Shown here: piece by piece, positions 52,230 to 61,907 of the stretch
Position numbering within the stretch: position 1 is the first letter of the stretch
Layout of the letters: every line of letters begins with the position of its first letter
From: Streptomyces sp. NRRL S-37
GTDB lineage: Bacteria; Actinomycetota; Actinomycetes; Streptomycetales; Streptomycetaceae
DNA: 64,000 nucleotides
Assembly (NCBI RefSeq): GCF_000721605.1
Contig: NZ_JOIZ01000022.1
Span: forward strand, 1-64,000
Reading direction: 5' to 3'
The notes under the pieces: generated by a model
What the model was told of the DNA's origin: nothing
Database searches by the model: none
What the model saw: only the letters and a program-made list of their open reading frames with translations
Made by a program: the position numbers and the translations under genes

Positions 52230-53834
52230 TCACCCCTTGCTCACCGCCGTCAGGATCTCCGGCAGCCGGCCGGCCGTCCGCGGGGCCGCCAGCCGCAGGC
52301 CGAGGAACGTCAGGGCCGCGCCGTACGCCGTGCCCACCGGCAGCAGCAGCCACAGCCAGTCGTCGCCCTCGGCGATGTTCAGCCAGACGGTGAGGGCGAT
52401 GACCGGGACGCACAGCACCGCCGCCGCGACCATGCCGCCGAAGATGGAGATCCAGGCCAGCCCGACCTGCCCCGGGGCGACGTTCCTGTGGCCCTCCTGC
52501 GGGATGGAGTACGGGAAACGGGCCGAGGTCCACGCGCCCGTCGCGAGCATCGCGCCGAGCAGCGCGAAGGACAGGCCCAGCGCCTCCGGCAGCCGCGCCC
52601 AGTCGCCCAGCATCGCCGTCGTCAGCACGGTGACGAGCGTGGCGTACGGCAGGGTGACCAGCAGCAGCGCCAGCGCACGGGCGCGCAGCTCGACGTACGC
52701 GTCCCGGGCCGACGAGATCGTCATCGCGACCATCCAGAACGCCGAGGTGTCCTGCCCGAACTGGTTGTACATCTGGATGCCGAGCATCCCGGAGGCGAAA
52801 CAGGCGAAGTAGACCGAGCCGGTGCCCTGCCAGGCGTTGAACACCGGCACGAGCAGCCCGATCGCCAGCGAGGTCACCCACGCGGCCTTCGTCTTCGGAT
52901 CACGCCAGACGTAACGCAGGCTGCGCTCCATGGCCGTACCCGTGCGGCCCGGCGGCAGCAGCCGGGCCAGGCCCGTCGACGCGCGGTCGCGGACCGCCGT
53001 GTCCCCGGCCGCCTGGAGGGTGGAACCGTCCGGCGAGGTCATCAGCCGCGTCAGGGACCGCGACCACAGCGCGAGCAGCCCCGCCAGCGCCGCCGCACTC
53101 AGCGCCAGTTGCGCCAGCGCGACCCCGTACGCCCCCTCGCCCGCCGTGTGCACCGCGGCGACCGCCGACGCCGGCGGGAGCCACCGCAGCACGTCCGCCG
53201 CCGGGTCGAGCTGCTCCAGACCGGAGGAACCCAGCCGCTGCGCCCCGAAGTTGACCACCTGCGCCCCGACGGCGATCACCAGCCCGCTGAGCACCGCGAG
53301 GTCCCGGCCCTTGCGGCTGGTGAGCAGCCGTACGTTGGCGGCGGCCACCGCCCGCGCGAGCGCCACGCACCCCAGCAGCGTCAGCGGCACGGCGAGGACG
53401 CCCACGGCGAACGCCGCCCCGCCGTGCGCGACGGCGATCACGGAACCGGTGAGCAGGCACAGCGTGAACAGCGGCCCGATACCGACCAGCGAGGACACGA
53501 GCAGGGCCCGCACCAGTGGCCGCGGCCGCAGCGGCAGCATCACCAGCCGGGTCGGGTCGAGGGTCTCGTCGCCCCCGGGGAAGAACAGCGGCATCACCGC
53601 CCAGCCGAGGCTCAGCACCACCACGAGCAGCACCACCAGCGACTCGACGTGACCGGAGCCGCGCAGCGCGATCAGCCCGAGCAGTTGCAGCGCGGCGAAC
53701 AGCAGGACGACGACGGCGGAGGCGATGTAGGCCGCCTTCCGCCCGCCGGACTGCCGCAGCCCGTTGCGCAGCAGGGACAGTTTCAGCCGGACGAAGACGG
53801 AGGTGAGGGCGGCGGGAGTGTTCACGGCGCTCAC
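52230..53834 (-). CDS. ABC transporter membrane protein
   Basis: A 534-residue polytopic protein with about twelve hydrophobic segments: VVVLLFAALQLLGLIALRGS, ESLVVLLVVVLSLGWAVMPL, LALLLVTLPYATLVTVLTTA and a C-terminal WLWLLLPVGTAYGAALTFLG. It matches the large Streptomyces ABC exporter permeases that pair with a single ATPase. GTG 53834 overlaps the ATPase stop (GTGA), so both form one transporter. Substrate unknown. Confidence 0.82.
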   Translation of the reverse strand: MSAVNTPAALTSVFVRLKLSLLRNGLRQSGGRKAAYIASAVVVLLFAALQLLGLIALRGSGHVESLVVLLVVVLSLGWAVMPLFFPGGDETLDPTRLVMLPLRPRPLVRALLVSSLVGIGPLFTLCLLTGSVIAVAHGGAAFAVGVLAVPLTLLGCVALARAVAAANVRLLTSRKGRDLAVLSGLVIAVGAQVVNFGAQRLGSSGLEQLDPAADVLRWLPPASAVAAVHTAGEGAYGVALAQLALSAAALAGLLALWSRSLTRLMTSPDGSTLQAAGDTAVRDRASTGLARLLPPGRTGTAMERSLRYVWRDPKTKAAWVTSLAIGLLVPVFNAWQGTGSVYFACFASGMLGIQMYNQFGQDTSAFWMVAMTISSARDAYVELRARALALLLVTLPYATLVTVLTTAMLGDWARLPEALGLSFALLGAMLATGAWTSARFPYSIPQEGHRNVAPGQVGLAWISIFGGMVAAAVLCVPVIALTVWLNIAEGDDWLWLLLPVGTAYGAALTFLGLRLAAPRTAGRLPEILTAVSKG

Positions 53835-54604
53835 CGGGAACCCCCGCCCAGCCAGTCCAGATCCGAACCGGCGTCCCGGCTGTCCGCCCCGACCAGCTCC
53901 AGGAACGCCCGCTGCAGCGAGGGCGCGTCCCCGCGCACCTCGGCGAGCGGACCGTGGGCGCGGATCCGGCCGGCGGCCATCACCGCCACCCAGTCGCACA
54001 GCGACTCGACGAGCTCCATGACGTGGGAGGAGAAGACGACCGTGGCGCCGGACGCCGTGTACCGCTCCAGAACACCCCGGATGGTCTGCGCGGAGACCGG
54101 GTCGACCCCCTCGAACGGCTCGTCCAGGAAGAGGACTTCGGGATTGTGCAGCAGGGCGGCGGCGAGCCCGATCTTCTTGCGCATGCCGGTGGAGTAGTCG
54201 ACGACGAGCTTGTGCTGGGCACCGGCCAGACCGAGGACGTCGAGCAACTGCGTGGCCCGCTTGTCGACCTCGGCACCGGGCAGCCCCCGCAACCGCCCCG
54301 TGTAGGCGAGCAGCTCACGCCCCGACAGCCGCTCGAACAGCCGCAGCCCCTCCGGCAGCACCCCGATCCGGGCCTTGACCTCCACCGGATCCCGCCACAC
54401 GTCGTGCCCGACGATCTCGACGGTGCCCTGATCGGGCCGCAGCAGCCCGGTCACCATGGACAAGGTGGTGGTCTTCCCGGCCCCGTTGGGCCCGACCAGC
54501 CCGATGAACCGCCCCGCGGGCAGCTCCAGATCGATCCCCCCGACCGCGACCTGTTCCCCGAACCGCTTCCACAGCCCTCGCACACTTACGGCCACAGTCC
54601 CCAC
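53831..54604 (-). CDS. ABC transporter ATP-binding protein
   Basis: A 257-residue ATPase: Walker A GLVGPNGAGKTTT, signature DYSTGMRKKIGLAAALLHNP (YSTGM in place of LSGGQ, as in CcmA/DrrA-like exporters), Walker B VLFLDEPFEGVD and switch His in VVFSSHVMELVE. GTG 54604 is chosen because GGAAGGAG lies 5 bases upstream. Energises the permease encoded downstream. Confidence 0.9.
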   Translation of the reverse strand: MGTVAVSVRGLWKRFGEQVAVGGIDLELPAGRFIGLVGPNGAGKTTTLSMVTGLLRPDQGTVEIVGHDVWRDPVEVKARIGVLPEGLRLFERLSGRELLAYTGRLRGLPGAEVDKRATQLLDVLGLAGAQHKLVVDYSTGMRKKIGLAAALLHNPEVLFLDEPFEGVDPVSAQTIRGVLERYTASGATVVFSSHVMELVESLCDWVAVMAAGRIRAHGPLAEVRGDAPSLQRAFLELVGADSRDAGSDLDWLGGGSR

Positions 54605-54644
54605 CAGGTCTCCTTCCGTCAGCAAAGAAGCCTAGGGGAGTGGA

Positions 54645-54705
54645 GCGCCCCCGAAGGGGCGCGGGGAACTGCGCGACAAGCCACAACGAACCCGCGGTCG
54701 CGACA
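54645..54705 (+). repeat. Interspersed hairpin repeat
   Basis: GCGCCCC-CGAA-GGGGCGC hairpin (54645-54662) running into GGGGCGCGGGGAACTGCGCG and AACCCGCGGTCG. Same family as 61908-62048 and the degenerate copy at 38214-38283; it lies between the ABC ATPase start and the primase gene end. Confidence 0.75.
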
Positions 54706-54735
54706 CCACACAAGCCCCGCGGGACAACAGGCGCC

Positions 54736-55413
54736 CTACCGATCCCTGCCGCACGCATAAGCCAACGGCGAGACCAACTCCTCCACGTCCGGCAGCCACC
54801 GGTTCGCCGCCGTCGGCCGGCAGGCCCACTGCACGGCCCCCCGGCACCCGACCCGCGTGGGCGGCGCGGCCACGTACGCCCCCTCCCCGAGGACCACCAG
54901 GTCGAGCGACGACAACGACCACCCCAGCCTGCGCAGCAGATCCGGCACCTTCGCCGACGCCCCCGGCAGCACGAAGAACTCCGTCCGCCGGTCCGGCGTC
55001 ACCGTGACCGGCCCCAGCGTCAGCCCCATCCGCTCCATCCGCGCGAGCGCCAGGAACCCCGCCGTCTCCGGCACCGAGACCGCGTCGAACGTCCGCCCGG
55101 TGGGCAGCAGGATCGACGCGTCCGGCTGCTTCTGCCACATCCGGCGGGCGACGGTCGCGCTGCCGGTCGCCTGGGCCGCCCAGTCCGGGCGGGCCGGGTG
55201 CGCGCCGGGCGCGGGGCACGCGGCGTCACCGCACGAGCAGCGCTGCACCCCCTCGACGGCCTCCAGCCAGGTACCCGGGAACACGTCCCAGTGCCGCTCC
55301 TCGGCGTAGCGAACTGCGGTGTCCAGCAGCGATTCCCCGCGCTGCTTCGGGATCTGTACGGCGTCGGCGCCCGCGATCGTCTCTTCCACGATGAACACAA
55401 CTACGGCCGTCAC
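54736..55413 (-). CDS. Bifunctional DNA primase/polymerase-like protein
   Basis: A 225-residue protein with a prim-pol N-domain-like fold: LLDTAVRYAEERHWDVFPGT, a zinc-ligand set CSCGDAACPAPGAHPARPDW, SILLPTGRTFDAVSVPETAG and PPTRVGCRGAVQWACRP. The catalytic acids of archaeo-eukaryotic prim-pols are not clearly present, so replication activity is doubtful. Start GTG 55413; GTG 55398 (MFIVEETIAG) is equally plausible. Divergent from the TPR regulator gene. Confidence 0.78.
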   Translation of the reverse strand: MTAVVVFIVEETIAGADAVQIPKQRGESLLDTAVRYAEERHWDVFPGTWLEAVEGVQRCSCGDAACPAPGAHPARPDWAAQATGSATVARRMWQKQPDASILLPTGRTFDAVSVPETAGFLALARMERMGLTLGPVTVTPDRRTEFFVLPGASAKVPDLLRRLGWSLSSLDLVVLGEGAYVAAPPTRVGCRGAVQWACRPTAANRWLPDVEELVSPLAYACGRDR

Positions 55414-55704
55414 CAGGGGTTACGCCCACGCGCATGCGCGGGGGAGGAGCACCGGCTCCGTGTCCGGGGCGCATGGGTGCATCCACGGGGGCGCGCGGGA
55501 GGATCCGCGTCCCCGGTGGGTAACCAGGAGAGGGGCCGGCATCCGCCGTTACCCCGGCAATCCTCACATGTCCCGCATTGTCGGTACTTCAGTGGGGCAT
55601 TGATCTTCCCGGCCGCATCCATCGCCGGGACGCGAGACGTACGGCCGCGGAAGACACGTCAACTCGGTGCGTGGCAGGGCACCGCAGCCTCAGGGGGTAC
55701 GCCA

Positions 55705-57090
55705 ATGGCCGCAAGGCCTCTCGTCGCACGGCAGCCGAACGAACGGCTGCAGGCGCTCATCCAGGAAGCCGGATGCTCCAACGCCGGGCTGGCCCGCAGG
55801 GTCAACATGTGCGGCGCCGAGCACGGCCTCGACCTGCGCTACGACAAGACGTCGGTGGCGCGCTGGCTGCGCGGACAGCAGCCGCGGGGCCGGGCGCCGG
55901 CGATCATCGCGGAGGCGCTGGGCCGCAAACTGGGCCGTACGGTCACGATCGACGAGATCGGCATGGCCAACGGCAAGAACCTCGCCTCGGGCGTCGGCCT
56001 CCAGTTCTCGCCGACGGTACTGGGGGCCATCGAGCAGGTCTGCGAGCTGTGGCGCAGCGACGTGGGCCGGCGGGACTTCCTGTCCGGGTCCTCTGTCGCC
56101 GCCTCCGCGCTGGTGGAGCCCAGCCGCGACTGGCTGATCTCCGCGCCCGACGGGCAGGTGGCGCGCTCCGCCGGGCCCCGCGTGGGCCAGTCCGACGTGG
56201 CGGCCGTGCGGTCCATGACGCAGGCGCTGGTGGACCTGGACCACCAGTACGGCAGCGGGCACGTGCGCCCGGTCGTGGTCCACTACCTCAACAGCGTCGT
56301 CTCGGGGCTGCTGGCGGGGTCGTACCGCGAGGCCGTGGGGCGCGACCTGTTCGCGGCGGTCGCGCGGCTGACCGAACTGGCCGGGTACATGGCCGTCGAC
56401 ACCGGGCAGCCGGGCCTCGCCCAGCGCTACTACATCCAGGCGCTGCGGCTGGCGCAGGCGGCCGGGGACCGCGGATACGGCGGGTACGTGCTCGCCGCCT
56501 CGATGAGCCACCTGGCCGCACAGCTCGGAAACCCGCGGGAGATCGCGCAGTTGGCGCGCGCGGCGCAGGAGGGCGCGCGGGGGCGCGTGACACCCCGCGC
56601 GGAGGCGATGTTCCACGCGGCGGAGGCGCGCGGGCACGCGCTGATGGGCGACGTGCACGCCGCGCAGACGGCGGCGGGGCGCGCGGTGAGCGCCATGGAG
56701 GCCGTCGATCCGGCCTCGGGCGACGACCCGGTGTGGATCGCGCACTTCGACGAGGCCTATCTGGCCGACGAGTTGGCGCACTGCCACCGGGACCTCGGCC
56801 AGGCTGAGGCAGCCGCGCGGTGCGCCCGCCAGGCGCTGGAGGGGCATCCGGCGTCGCGGGCGCGGCGGCGGGCGATCGGCCTCGTGCTGCTGGCCACCGC
56901 GCAGGTGCAGCAGCGCGAGGTCGAACAGGCCTGCAGTACGGGTCTGAAGGCGGTGGAGCTGCTGGGCGGACTCCGCTCCAACCGGGGCGCCGAGTACCTG
57001 GAGGACCTCCAGCAGCGCCTCGAACCGTACCGGGAGGAGTCGGTGGTACGGGAGTTCGGGGCGCGGATGGAGCTCCAGACGGCGGCCTGA
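55705..57090 (+). CDS. HTH- and TPR-type regulator
   Basis: A 461-residue cytoplasmic protein. The N-terminal 100 residues form an atypical helix-turn-helix (NERLQALIQEAGCSNAGLAR, TSVARWLRGQQPRGRAPAII). Then comes an internal RRDFLSGSSVAASAL resembling a Tat signal but not at the N-terminus. A C-terminal array of TPR-like helices spans about 170-450 (AQRYYIQALRLAQAAGDRGY, ARGHALMGDVHAAQTAAGRA). Similar overall to developmental regulators of the NsdA type, though not clearly orthologous. Start ATG 55705, preceded by CAGGGGG. Confidence 0.75.
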   Translation: MAARPLVARQPNERLQALIQEAGCSNAGLARRVNMCGAEHGLDLRYDKTSVARWLRGQQPRGRAPAIIAEALGRKLGRTVTIDEIGMANGKNLASGVGLQFSPTVLGAIEQVCELWRSDVGRRDFLSGSSVAASALVEPSRDWLISAPDGQVARSAGPRVGQSDVAAVRSMTQALVDLDHQYGSGHVRPVVVHYLNSVVSGLLAGSYREAVGRDLFAAVARLTELAGYMAVDTGQPGLAQRYYIQALRLAQAAGDRGYGGYVLAASMSHLAAQLGNPREIAQLARAAQEGARGRVTPRAEAMFHAAEARGHALMGDVHAAQTAAGRAVSAMEAVDPASGDDPVWIAHFDEAYLADELAHCHRDLGQAEAAARCARQALEGHPASRARRRAIGLVLLATAQVQQREVEQACSTGLKAVELLGGLRSNRGAEYLEDLQQRLEPYREESVVREFGARMELQTAA

Positions 57091-57267
57091 CGTCCACCAG
57101 GTGACGGGCAGGGGTGAAGGGGGTGACGCAAGCGGCTTACGGTGTCCCGGTTTTGTTACCGCGCTCACAGGGCAGGAGGTCAGGTCCTGTGCTGCGTGGC
57201 ACCGGGCTCCGGGGACCCGGTAGCGTGAGCCGACGATTCACAAGGTCCCCCATTGGCAGGAGTCCCG

Positions 57268-58947
57268 GTGACGCAGAGTGGACAGGGCGAGGAGCCCTCG
57301 GCGCGCCCCGCGCGCGAAGGCATCGTGCTGCCCTCCGACGGTGGCGAACCCCTGCTGCCGGGCATGACGGCCGGGCCGGCCGCCCCCGGCGGCGCGGACG
57401 GCCGCACCTCCGGCGGAGGGTTCCCCGCCTCGGCCCCGCCCGGCGGCCAGACCTGGGACACGCCGTGGGGTCCCGGGCAGCAGAGCCCGGCCGCACCGCC
57501 CGGCCAGGACTGGCAGCCCCCGTCCGACGACCAGTGGGGCACCCCGGAGCCGTCCCCGTGGGGCGCGCGGAACACGCCCGCCCCGGCCCACGGCGGCGGC
57601 CCCGGTCCGCTCCCGCCCGAGGGCGCGCAGACCCACGGCGGTCATCCGCCGTACGGCGGGAACACCCCGTCCGGCCCGCACGGAAACGTTCCGCACGGCG
57701 GCGCCGGTCCGTACGCCGCCGGAGCCCCGCTGCCGCCCGCCGACCCCTACGGCGCCCCCGCCCAGAACGGCTACGGTGCCCCCCAGTACCCGCCGGCCGC
57801 CGCGCCGGACGGGGTGGAAGGGGTCACCCAGTACATGCCGCCGGTCGCCGACGGCGAGGGGGCGACGCAGTTCATACCCCCGGTACCCGCCGCCGACGAG
57901 GGAGCGACGCAGTTCATCCCCCCGGTGGGTCCGGGCGCGCTGCCGCCCGAGACGCCCGCCCACGGCTCCGAGGCCGGCGGATACCCCGGCATGCCCCCGC
58001 GGAACGCGTCCGGCGCGGGACACCTGCCGCCCGCCGGCGGCCCCGACGCCGAGGCCACCCAGTACATCGCCCCCGTCACCGACCAGCCCCCCGGGCAGTC
58101 CTACGGCACCCCGCCGCCCGGTGACGGCAGCCGGCAGCCGCCCGCCGAGTTCGACAACCTCTTCCGCGACGGTGCCGCGGGACCGGCCGGATCCACCCAG
58201 CAGCTCCCGCGCGTCGACTACGGCCCGCCCGTCCGCACCACGCCCGGCGGTCCGGCCGGCCCGGCCGGTCCCACCGCCCCGGCCGGCGGCCGGGGCGGAC
58301 GCGGCGGTGGCCGCACCGGCTCCCGCGTGCCGCTCATCGCGGCGATCGGCGTCGGTATCGCCGTCCTCGGTGTCGGCGCGGGCGCGCTGCTCGGCAGCCC
58401 GAACGGCGACGACGACGGCGACGGCGGCAACCAGAACGTGTCCGCGACCGCGCCCGCGAGCGCGGAGGCCTCCGGCTCGCCGTCCGCCGACCCGGCCCGT
58501 GAACAGGCCGTCGAGCTGGACAAGCTGCTGGCCGACAGCGGCGACAGCCGCACCACCGTGATCAACGCGGTCGCCGATGTGAGGGCCTGCCGCGATCTCG
58601 GCCGGGCGGCCGCGGACCTGCGGGAAGCGGCCGGGCAGCGCAACCAGCTCGTGACCGACCTCTCCGGTCTGTCCGTGGACAAGCTGCCCGACCACCAGGC
58701 GCTGACCAGCGCGCTCACCAAGGCGTGGCAGGCGTCGGCCTCGGCCGACAACCACTACGCCGCCTGGGCCGACCAGACCGCCGGCAAGAAGGGCTGCAAG
58801 AAGGGCCAGGCCCGCTCCACCGGCCAGACCCAGGCCGGCAACCAGGCCAGCGGCACCGCGACCACCGAGAAGCAGAAGGCCGCCAAGCTGTGGAACGCGA
58901 TCGCCAAGCGGTACGGCCTGACCGAGCGCCAGCCGACCCAGCTCTGA
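57268..58947 (+). CDS. Pro-rich single-pass membrane protein with TQ repeats
   Basis: A 559-residue protein: a 350-residue Pro/Gly/Ala-rich cytoplasmic region, one transmembrane helix (VPLIAAIGVGIAVLGVGAGA, about 354-378), and a 180-residue outer domain with likely disulfide Cys (VRACRDLG, KKGCKKG). The cytoplasmic part repeats TQYMPPV, TQFIPPV, TQFIPPV and TQYIAPV near residues 186, 199, 213 and 263. Such Thr-Gln motifs are reminiscent of Ser/Thr-kinase sites bound by FHA domains. Start GTG 57268 with GGCAGGAG upstream. Confidence 0.75.
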   Translation: MTQSGQGEEPSARPAREGIVLPSDGGEPLLPGMTAGPAAPGGADGRTSGGGFPASAPPGGQTWDTPWGPGQQSPAAPPGQDWQPPSDDQWGTPEPSPWGARNTPAPAHGGGPGPLPPEGAQTHGGHPPYGGNTPSGPHGNVPHGGAGPYAAGAPLPPADPYGAPAQNGYGAPQYPPAAAPDGVEGVTQYMPPVADGEGATQFIPPVPAADEGATQFIPPVGPGALPPETPAHGSEAGGYPGMPPRNASGAGHLPPAGGPDAEATQYIAPVTDQPPGQSYGTPPPGDGSRQPPAEFDNLFRDGAAGPAGSTQQLPRVDYGPPVRTTPGGPAGPAGPTAPAGGRGGRGGGRTGSRVPLIAAIGVGIAVLGVGAGALLGSPNGDDDGDGGNQNVSATAPASAEASGSPSADPAREQAVELDKLLADSGDSRTTVINAVADVRACRDLGRAAADLREAAGQRNQLVTDLSGLSVDKLPDHQALTSALTKAWQASASADNHYAAWADQTAGKKGCKKGQARSTGQTQAGNQASGTATTEKQKAAKLWNAIAKRYGLTERQPTQL

Positions 58948-58956
58948 CCGGGCACC

Positions 58957-58999
58957 GCTGACCCGCGTCCCGCCCGGCCGGGCGGAACCGCGGGTCAGC
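58957..58999. terminator. Bidirectional hairpin terminator
   Basis: GCTGACCCGCG pairs with CGCGGGTCAGC, enclosing CCGCCCG-GC-CGGGCGG. It lies between the membrane protein gene and the convergent solute-binding protein gene, overlapping the latter's stop codon. Confidence 0.85.
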
Positions 59000-60308
59000 C
59001 CAGATCCGCGTCCCGCAGCGTCTTCGTCACATCGGTGAATCCCTTGCGGGCCGCGACCAGCCGGCCGCCCTCGACCGCCTGCAGCGTCACGTTCGCGTTG
59101 ACCAGGCGGGGGAAACCGACGGCGGCGAGATCGTCCTGGAATTCCCACCGCAGGGTGGGGGTGAGCCCGCCCGTGGTGACCTTCAGCCCGCCGTCCAGCG
59201 CCCCGCTCACCGTGTCGGCGCTCACCTCGCCGTCCCCCAACGACTCGACGACCTGCTTGAACACGGTGTAGGCGATCCAGGTGGTCTGCACCCCGGCGTC
59301 CGCGGCGTCGATCCGGTTGTCGCCGAACGCCTCCTCCTTGATCACCTTCTTCATCGGGTTCCAGCGGGCGTCGCTCGCCGCCGGGTACCAGCCGGTGACG
59401 TACGACCCCTCGTACGGCCCCGACGCCCCGCCGGACGCGTCGATCGTGCTCTGGTCGACGCTGCCCAGCACGGTCGCGGTGTGCACCTCGGGATAGTCGG
59501 CGCGGGCCCGCCGGAAGGAGTCCATGAAGGTGCCCGTGCGGTCGCCGAGCGCGGGCACCACACAGCCCCGCTCGGCCGTGTCCGCGGTGGCGCGCTCCAG
59601 GGCCTGCCGCGCCTGGCTCTCGTAGGAGGTGGCGTCCTCCGCCGCCCGCTGGTCACCGGAGCGCGCGTGCCCGCCCGCCGCCAGACCCGAGTCGAGCAGC
59701 GGGGGGAGCTGGTCGCCCACGATGGTGTCGGGCCGGATCAGGGTGACCGGCCCGCAGGTGTCGGCCAGGGTGCGTCCGAGACCGGCCAGCAGCACCGGCT
59801 GGCCGCCGTTGACGGGGTAGGACAGCGGGCTGGTGAACTCGTTGGTGGTGATGCCGTAACCGCCGATGTACGGGATCCCGGCGCCCTCCAGGGTGGGCAT
59901 GAAGGAGTCGGCGTGCTGGCTGTAGGAGCCGACCACCGCGACGGCGTTCTCCTGCACCGCGCGCCGGGCGCACCGTGCGGCGGCCACGGTGTCGTTCTTG
60001 TCGTTGCAGGTCAGTACGGTGAGCCGACGGCCGTTGATACCGCCCTGGGAGTTGATCCAGCGGGCGTACGCTTCGGCGAACGCGGGCATTCCGGGCTTGT
60101 TGGTGGCCTCGGTGTCCTGGGGCGCCCACGTCATCACGGTGAGGGGGCCGTCGTCCCCGGAACCCCCCGTGGCACCGGGGACGACCCCGCACCCCGCGGC
60201 GAGCGACGCGCACGCCACCAGCGCGCCCGTGGCCAGGACGCGGGCCCTGACGGGCCGGTGGAGGAGGCGGGGGAGGAGAATGCTGCGGATGCGTCGCCTG
60301 CCGGTCAT
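58995..60308 (-). CDS. Branched-chain amino acid-type solute-binding lipoprotein
   Basis: A 437-residue periplasmic-binding-fold protein (type I, LivJ-like). A basic N-terminus is followed by a lipobox LVACASLAAGCG, so it is a lipoprotein. Binding-fold motifs are AYARWINSQGGINGRRLTVL, AVVGSYSQHADSFMPTLEGA, GIPYIGGYGI and YVTGWYPAASDARWNPMKKV. No permease or ATPase genes adjoin it, so it may serve a remote transporter or act as a sensor. ATG 60308 with GGGGGAGC directly upstream. Confidence 0.85.
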   Translation of the reverse strand: MTGRRRIRSILLPRLLHRPVRARVLATGALVACASLAAGCGVVPGATGGSGDDGPLTVMTWAPQDTEATNKPGMPAFAEAYARWINSQGGINGRRLTVLTCNDKNDTVAAARCARRAVQENAVAVVGSYSQHADSFMPTLEGAGIPYIGGYGITTNEFTSPLSYPVNGGQPVLLAGLGRTLADTCGPVTLIRPDTIVGDQLPPLLDSGLAAGGHARSGDQRAAEDATSYESQARQALERATADTAERGCVVPALGDRTGTFMDSFRRARADYPEVHTATVLGSVDQSTIDASGGASGPYEGSYVTGWYPAASDARWNPMKKVIKEEAFGDNRIDAADAGVQTTWIAYTVFKQVVESLGDGEVSADTVSGALDGGLKVTTGGLTPTLRWEFQDDLAAVGFPRLVNANVTLQAVEGGRLVAARKGFTDVTKTLRDADLG

Positions 60309-60480
60309 GCTCCCCCACGATTCCGCCACACGGCCAACCCCGGAGTGACCCTTGGTCAACGGATGGTGACGCCGGGGTGAATTACGGGGTCCCGTATGAC
60401 TCATGTGGCGCGGAAACGTACGATCGACGATCGTGCAAGGTTCGGAGAACTCTTCCCGTCGCGGCCGTCGCTCCTTCACC

Positions 60481-60927
60481 ATGGGCGGCATGCCACTCAA
60501 CGACATGCCGTGGTGGCGCTGGCGCAGCAATGTGCGCTCCGCGCTGCACATGCTCTCCGACCCCGCCTTCCAGCGGGACGTCTGGCTGGCCGGGGTCGAC
60601 GGCTACGGCGACGTCACCGACGCCGTCTACCGGCTGGTCGAGGACACCTGGCTGGACAACTGGTCCGCCGAGAAGTACGTCGGCACGATCTTCCGCGACT
60701 CCCAGGAGGCGGCGCTCGTCGACACCGCGGTGCTGCGCGTGCTGCGGATCATGCACCAGGTCGGTCCGGACGCGCCGGTGGCCGCCTATCTCGAGCACGA
60801 GGGGTGGCCGGAGGCGGTACGGGCCGCGCGGGACGCGCACGTGCGGATGGCGGCGAGCGACGGCGACGACCCCGACGCACCGCCGAGCACCCTGGAGGTG
60901 CTGCGGATCGTGACGCGGTCCGCGTAG
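60481..60927 (+). CDS. Conserved-looking hypothetical protein
   Basis: A 148-residue soluble protein, MPWWRWRSNVRSALHMLSDP near the start and WLAGVDGYGDVTDAVYRLVE, DTWLDNWSAEKYVGTIFRDS, LRVLRIMHQVGPDAPVAAYL. Largely helical, Trp-rich and acidic. Its size and composition resemble immunity-type proteins, but I recognise no family. Start uncertain: ATG 60481, ATG 60490 or GTG 60433. Precedes purU by 47 bases. Confidence 0.65.
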   Translation: MGGMPLNDMPWWRWRSNVRSALHMLSDPAFQRDVWLAGVDGYGDVTDAVYRLVEDTWLDNWSAEKYVGTIFRDSQEAALVDTAVLRVLRIMHQVGPDAPVAAYLEHEGWPEAVRAARDAHVRMAASDGDDPDAPPSTLEVLRIVTRSA

Positions 60928-60974
60928 CGAAACGGCAGGCCGGCCGTGACCGCGCGTGTGGGACCCTTTTCCGC

Positions 60975-61856
60975 ATGAGCGAGCAGTCCACCCGAGCCGC
61001 GGCCCCCGCCGACCAGTACGTCCTCACCCTGTCCTGTCCCGACAAGCAGGGCATCGTGCACGCCGTGTCGAGCTATCTCTTCATGACCGGCTGCAACATC
61101 GAGGACAGCCAGCAGTTCGGCGACCACGACACGGGACTGTTCTTCATGCGCGTCCACTTCTCGGCGGACGCCCCGGTGACCGTGGAGAAGCTGCGGGCGA
61201 GCTTCGCGGCGATCGGCGACTCCTTCCACATGGACTGGCGGATCAACCGGGCCGACGAGAAGATGCGCGTCCTGCTCATGGTCAGCCGGTTCGGGCACTG
61301 CCTGAACGACCTGCTGTTCCGCGCGCGGACCGGCGCGCTGCCGGTGGAGATCGCCGGGGTGGTGTCCAATCACACCGACTTCGCCGAACTGGTGGCTTCG
61401 TACGGCATTCCCTTCCACCACATCCCGGTGCCGAAGGACGGCAAGGCGGAGGCCGAGGCCCGGCTGCTGGAGATCGTGCGCGAGAACGACGTCGAGCTCG
61501 TCGTCCTCGCCCGCTACATGCAGGTCCTCTCGGACGACCTGTGCAAGCGGCTCTCCGGGCGGATCATCAACATCCACCACTCCTTCCTGCCGAGCTTCAA
61601 GGGCGCGAAGCCGTACCACCAGGCGCACGCGCGGGGCGTGAAGCTCATCGGCGCGACCGCGCACTATGTCACCGCCGACCTCGACGAGGGGCCGATCATC
61701 GAGCAGGAGGTCGAGCGGGTGGGGCACGACGTCACGCCCGAGGGGCTCGTCGCGATCGGACGGGACGTGGAGTGCCAGGCGCTGGCGCGGGCGGTGAAGT
61801 GGCATGCGGAGCGGCGCATTCTGCTCAATGGGCGGCGGACGGTGGTCTTCGCCTAG
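60975..61856 (+). CDS. purU: Formyltetrahydrofolate deformylase
   Basis: A 293-residue PurU: N-terminal ACT domain (YVLTLSCPDKQGIVHAVSSY, SQQFGDHDTGLFFMRVHFS) and a formyltransferase-type hydrolase domain (MLMVSRFGHCLNDLLFR-like VSRFGHCLNDLLFRARTG, IAGVVSNHTDF, VVLARYMQVLSDDL, INIHHSFLPSFKGAKPYHQA with catalytic His, and ATAHYVTADLDEGPIIEQEV with Asp). It releases formate from 10-formyl-THF, supplying formate and balancing one-carbon pools. Full length; ATG 60975. Confidence 0.95.
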   Translation: MSEQSTRAAAPADQYVLTLSCPDKQGIVHAVSSYLFMTGCNIEDSQQFGDHDTGLFFMRVHFSADAPVTVEKLRASFAAIGDSFHMDWRINRADEKMRVLLMVSRFGHCLNDLLFRARTGALPVEIAGVVSNHTDFAELVASYGIPFHHIPVPKDGKAEAEARLLEIVRENDVELVVLARYMQVLSDDLCKRLSGRIINIHHSFLPSFKGAKPYHQAHARGVKLIGATAHYVTADLDEGPIIEQEVERVGHDVTPEGLVAIGRDVECQALARAVKWHAERRILLNGRRTVVFA

Positions 61857-61907
61857 GAGCCCGGAGGGTTCCCGTTCCGTCGGCGGGTGCGGGCTCGTCG
61901 TGGCCGT

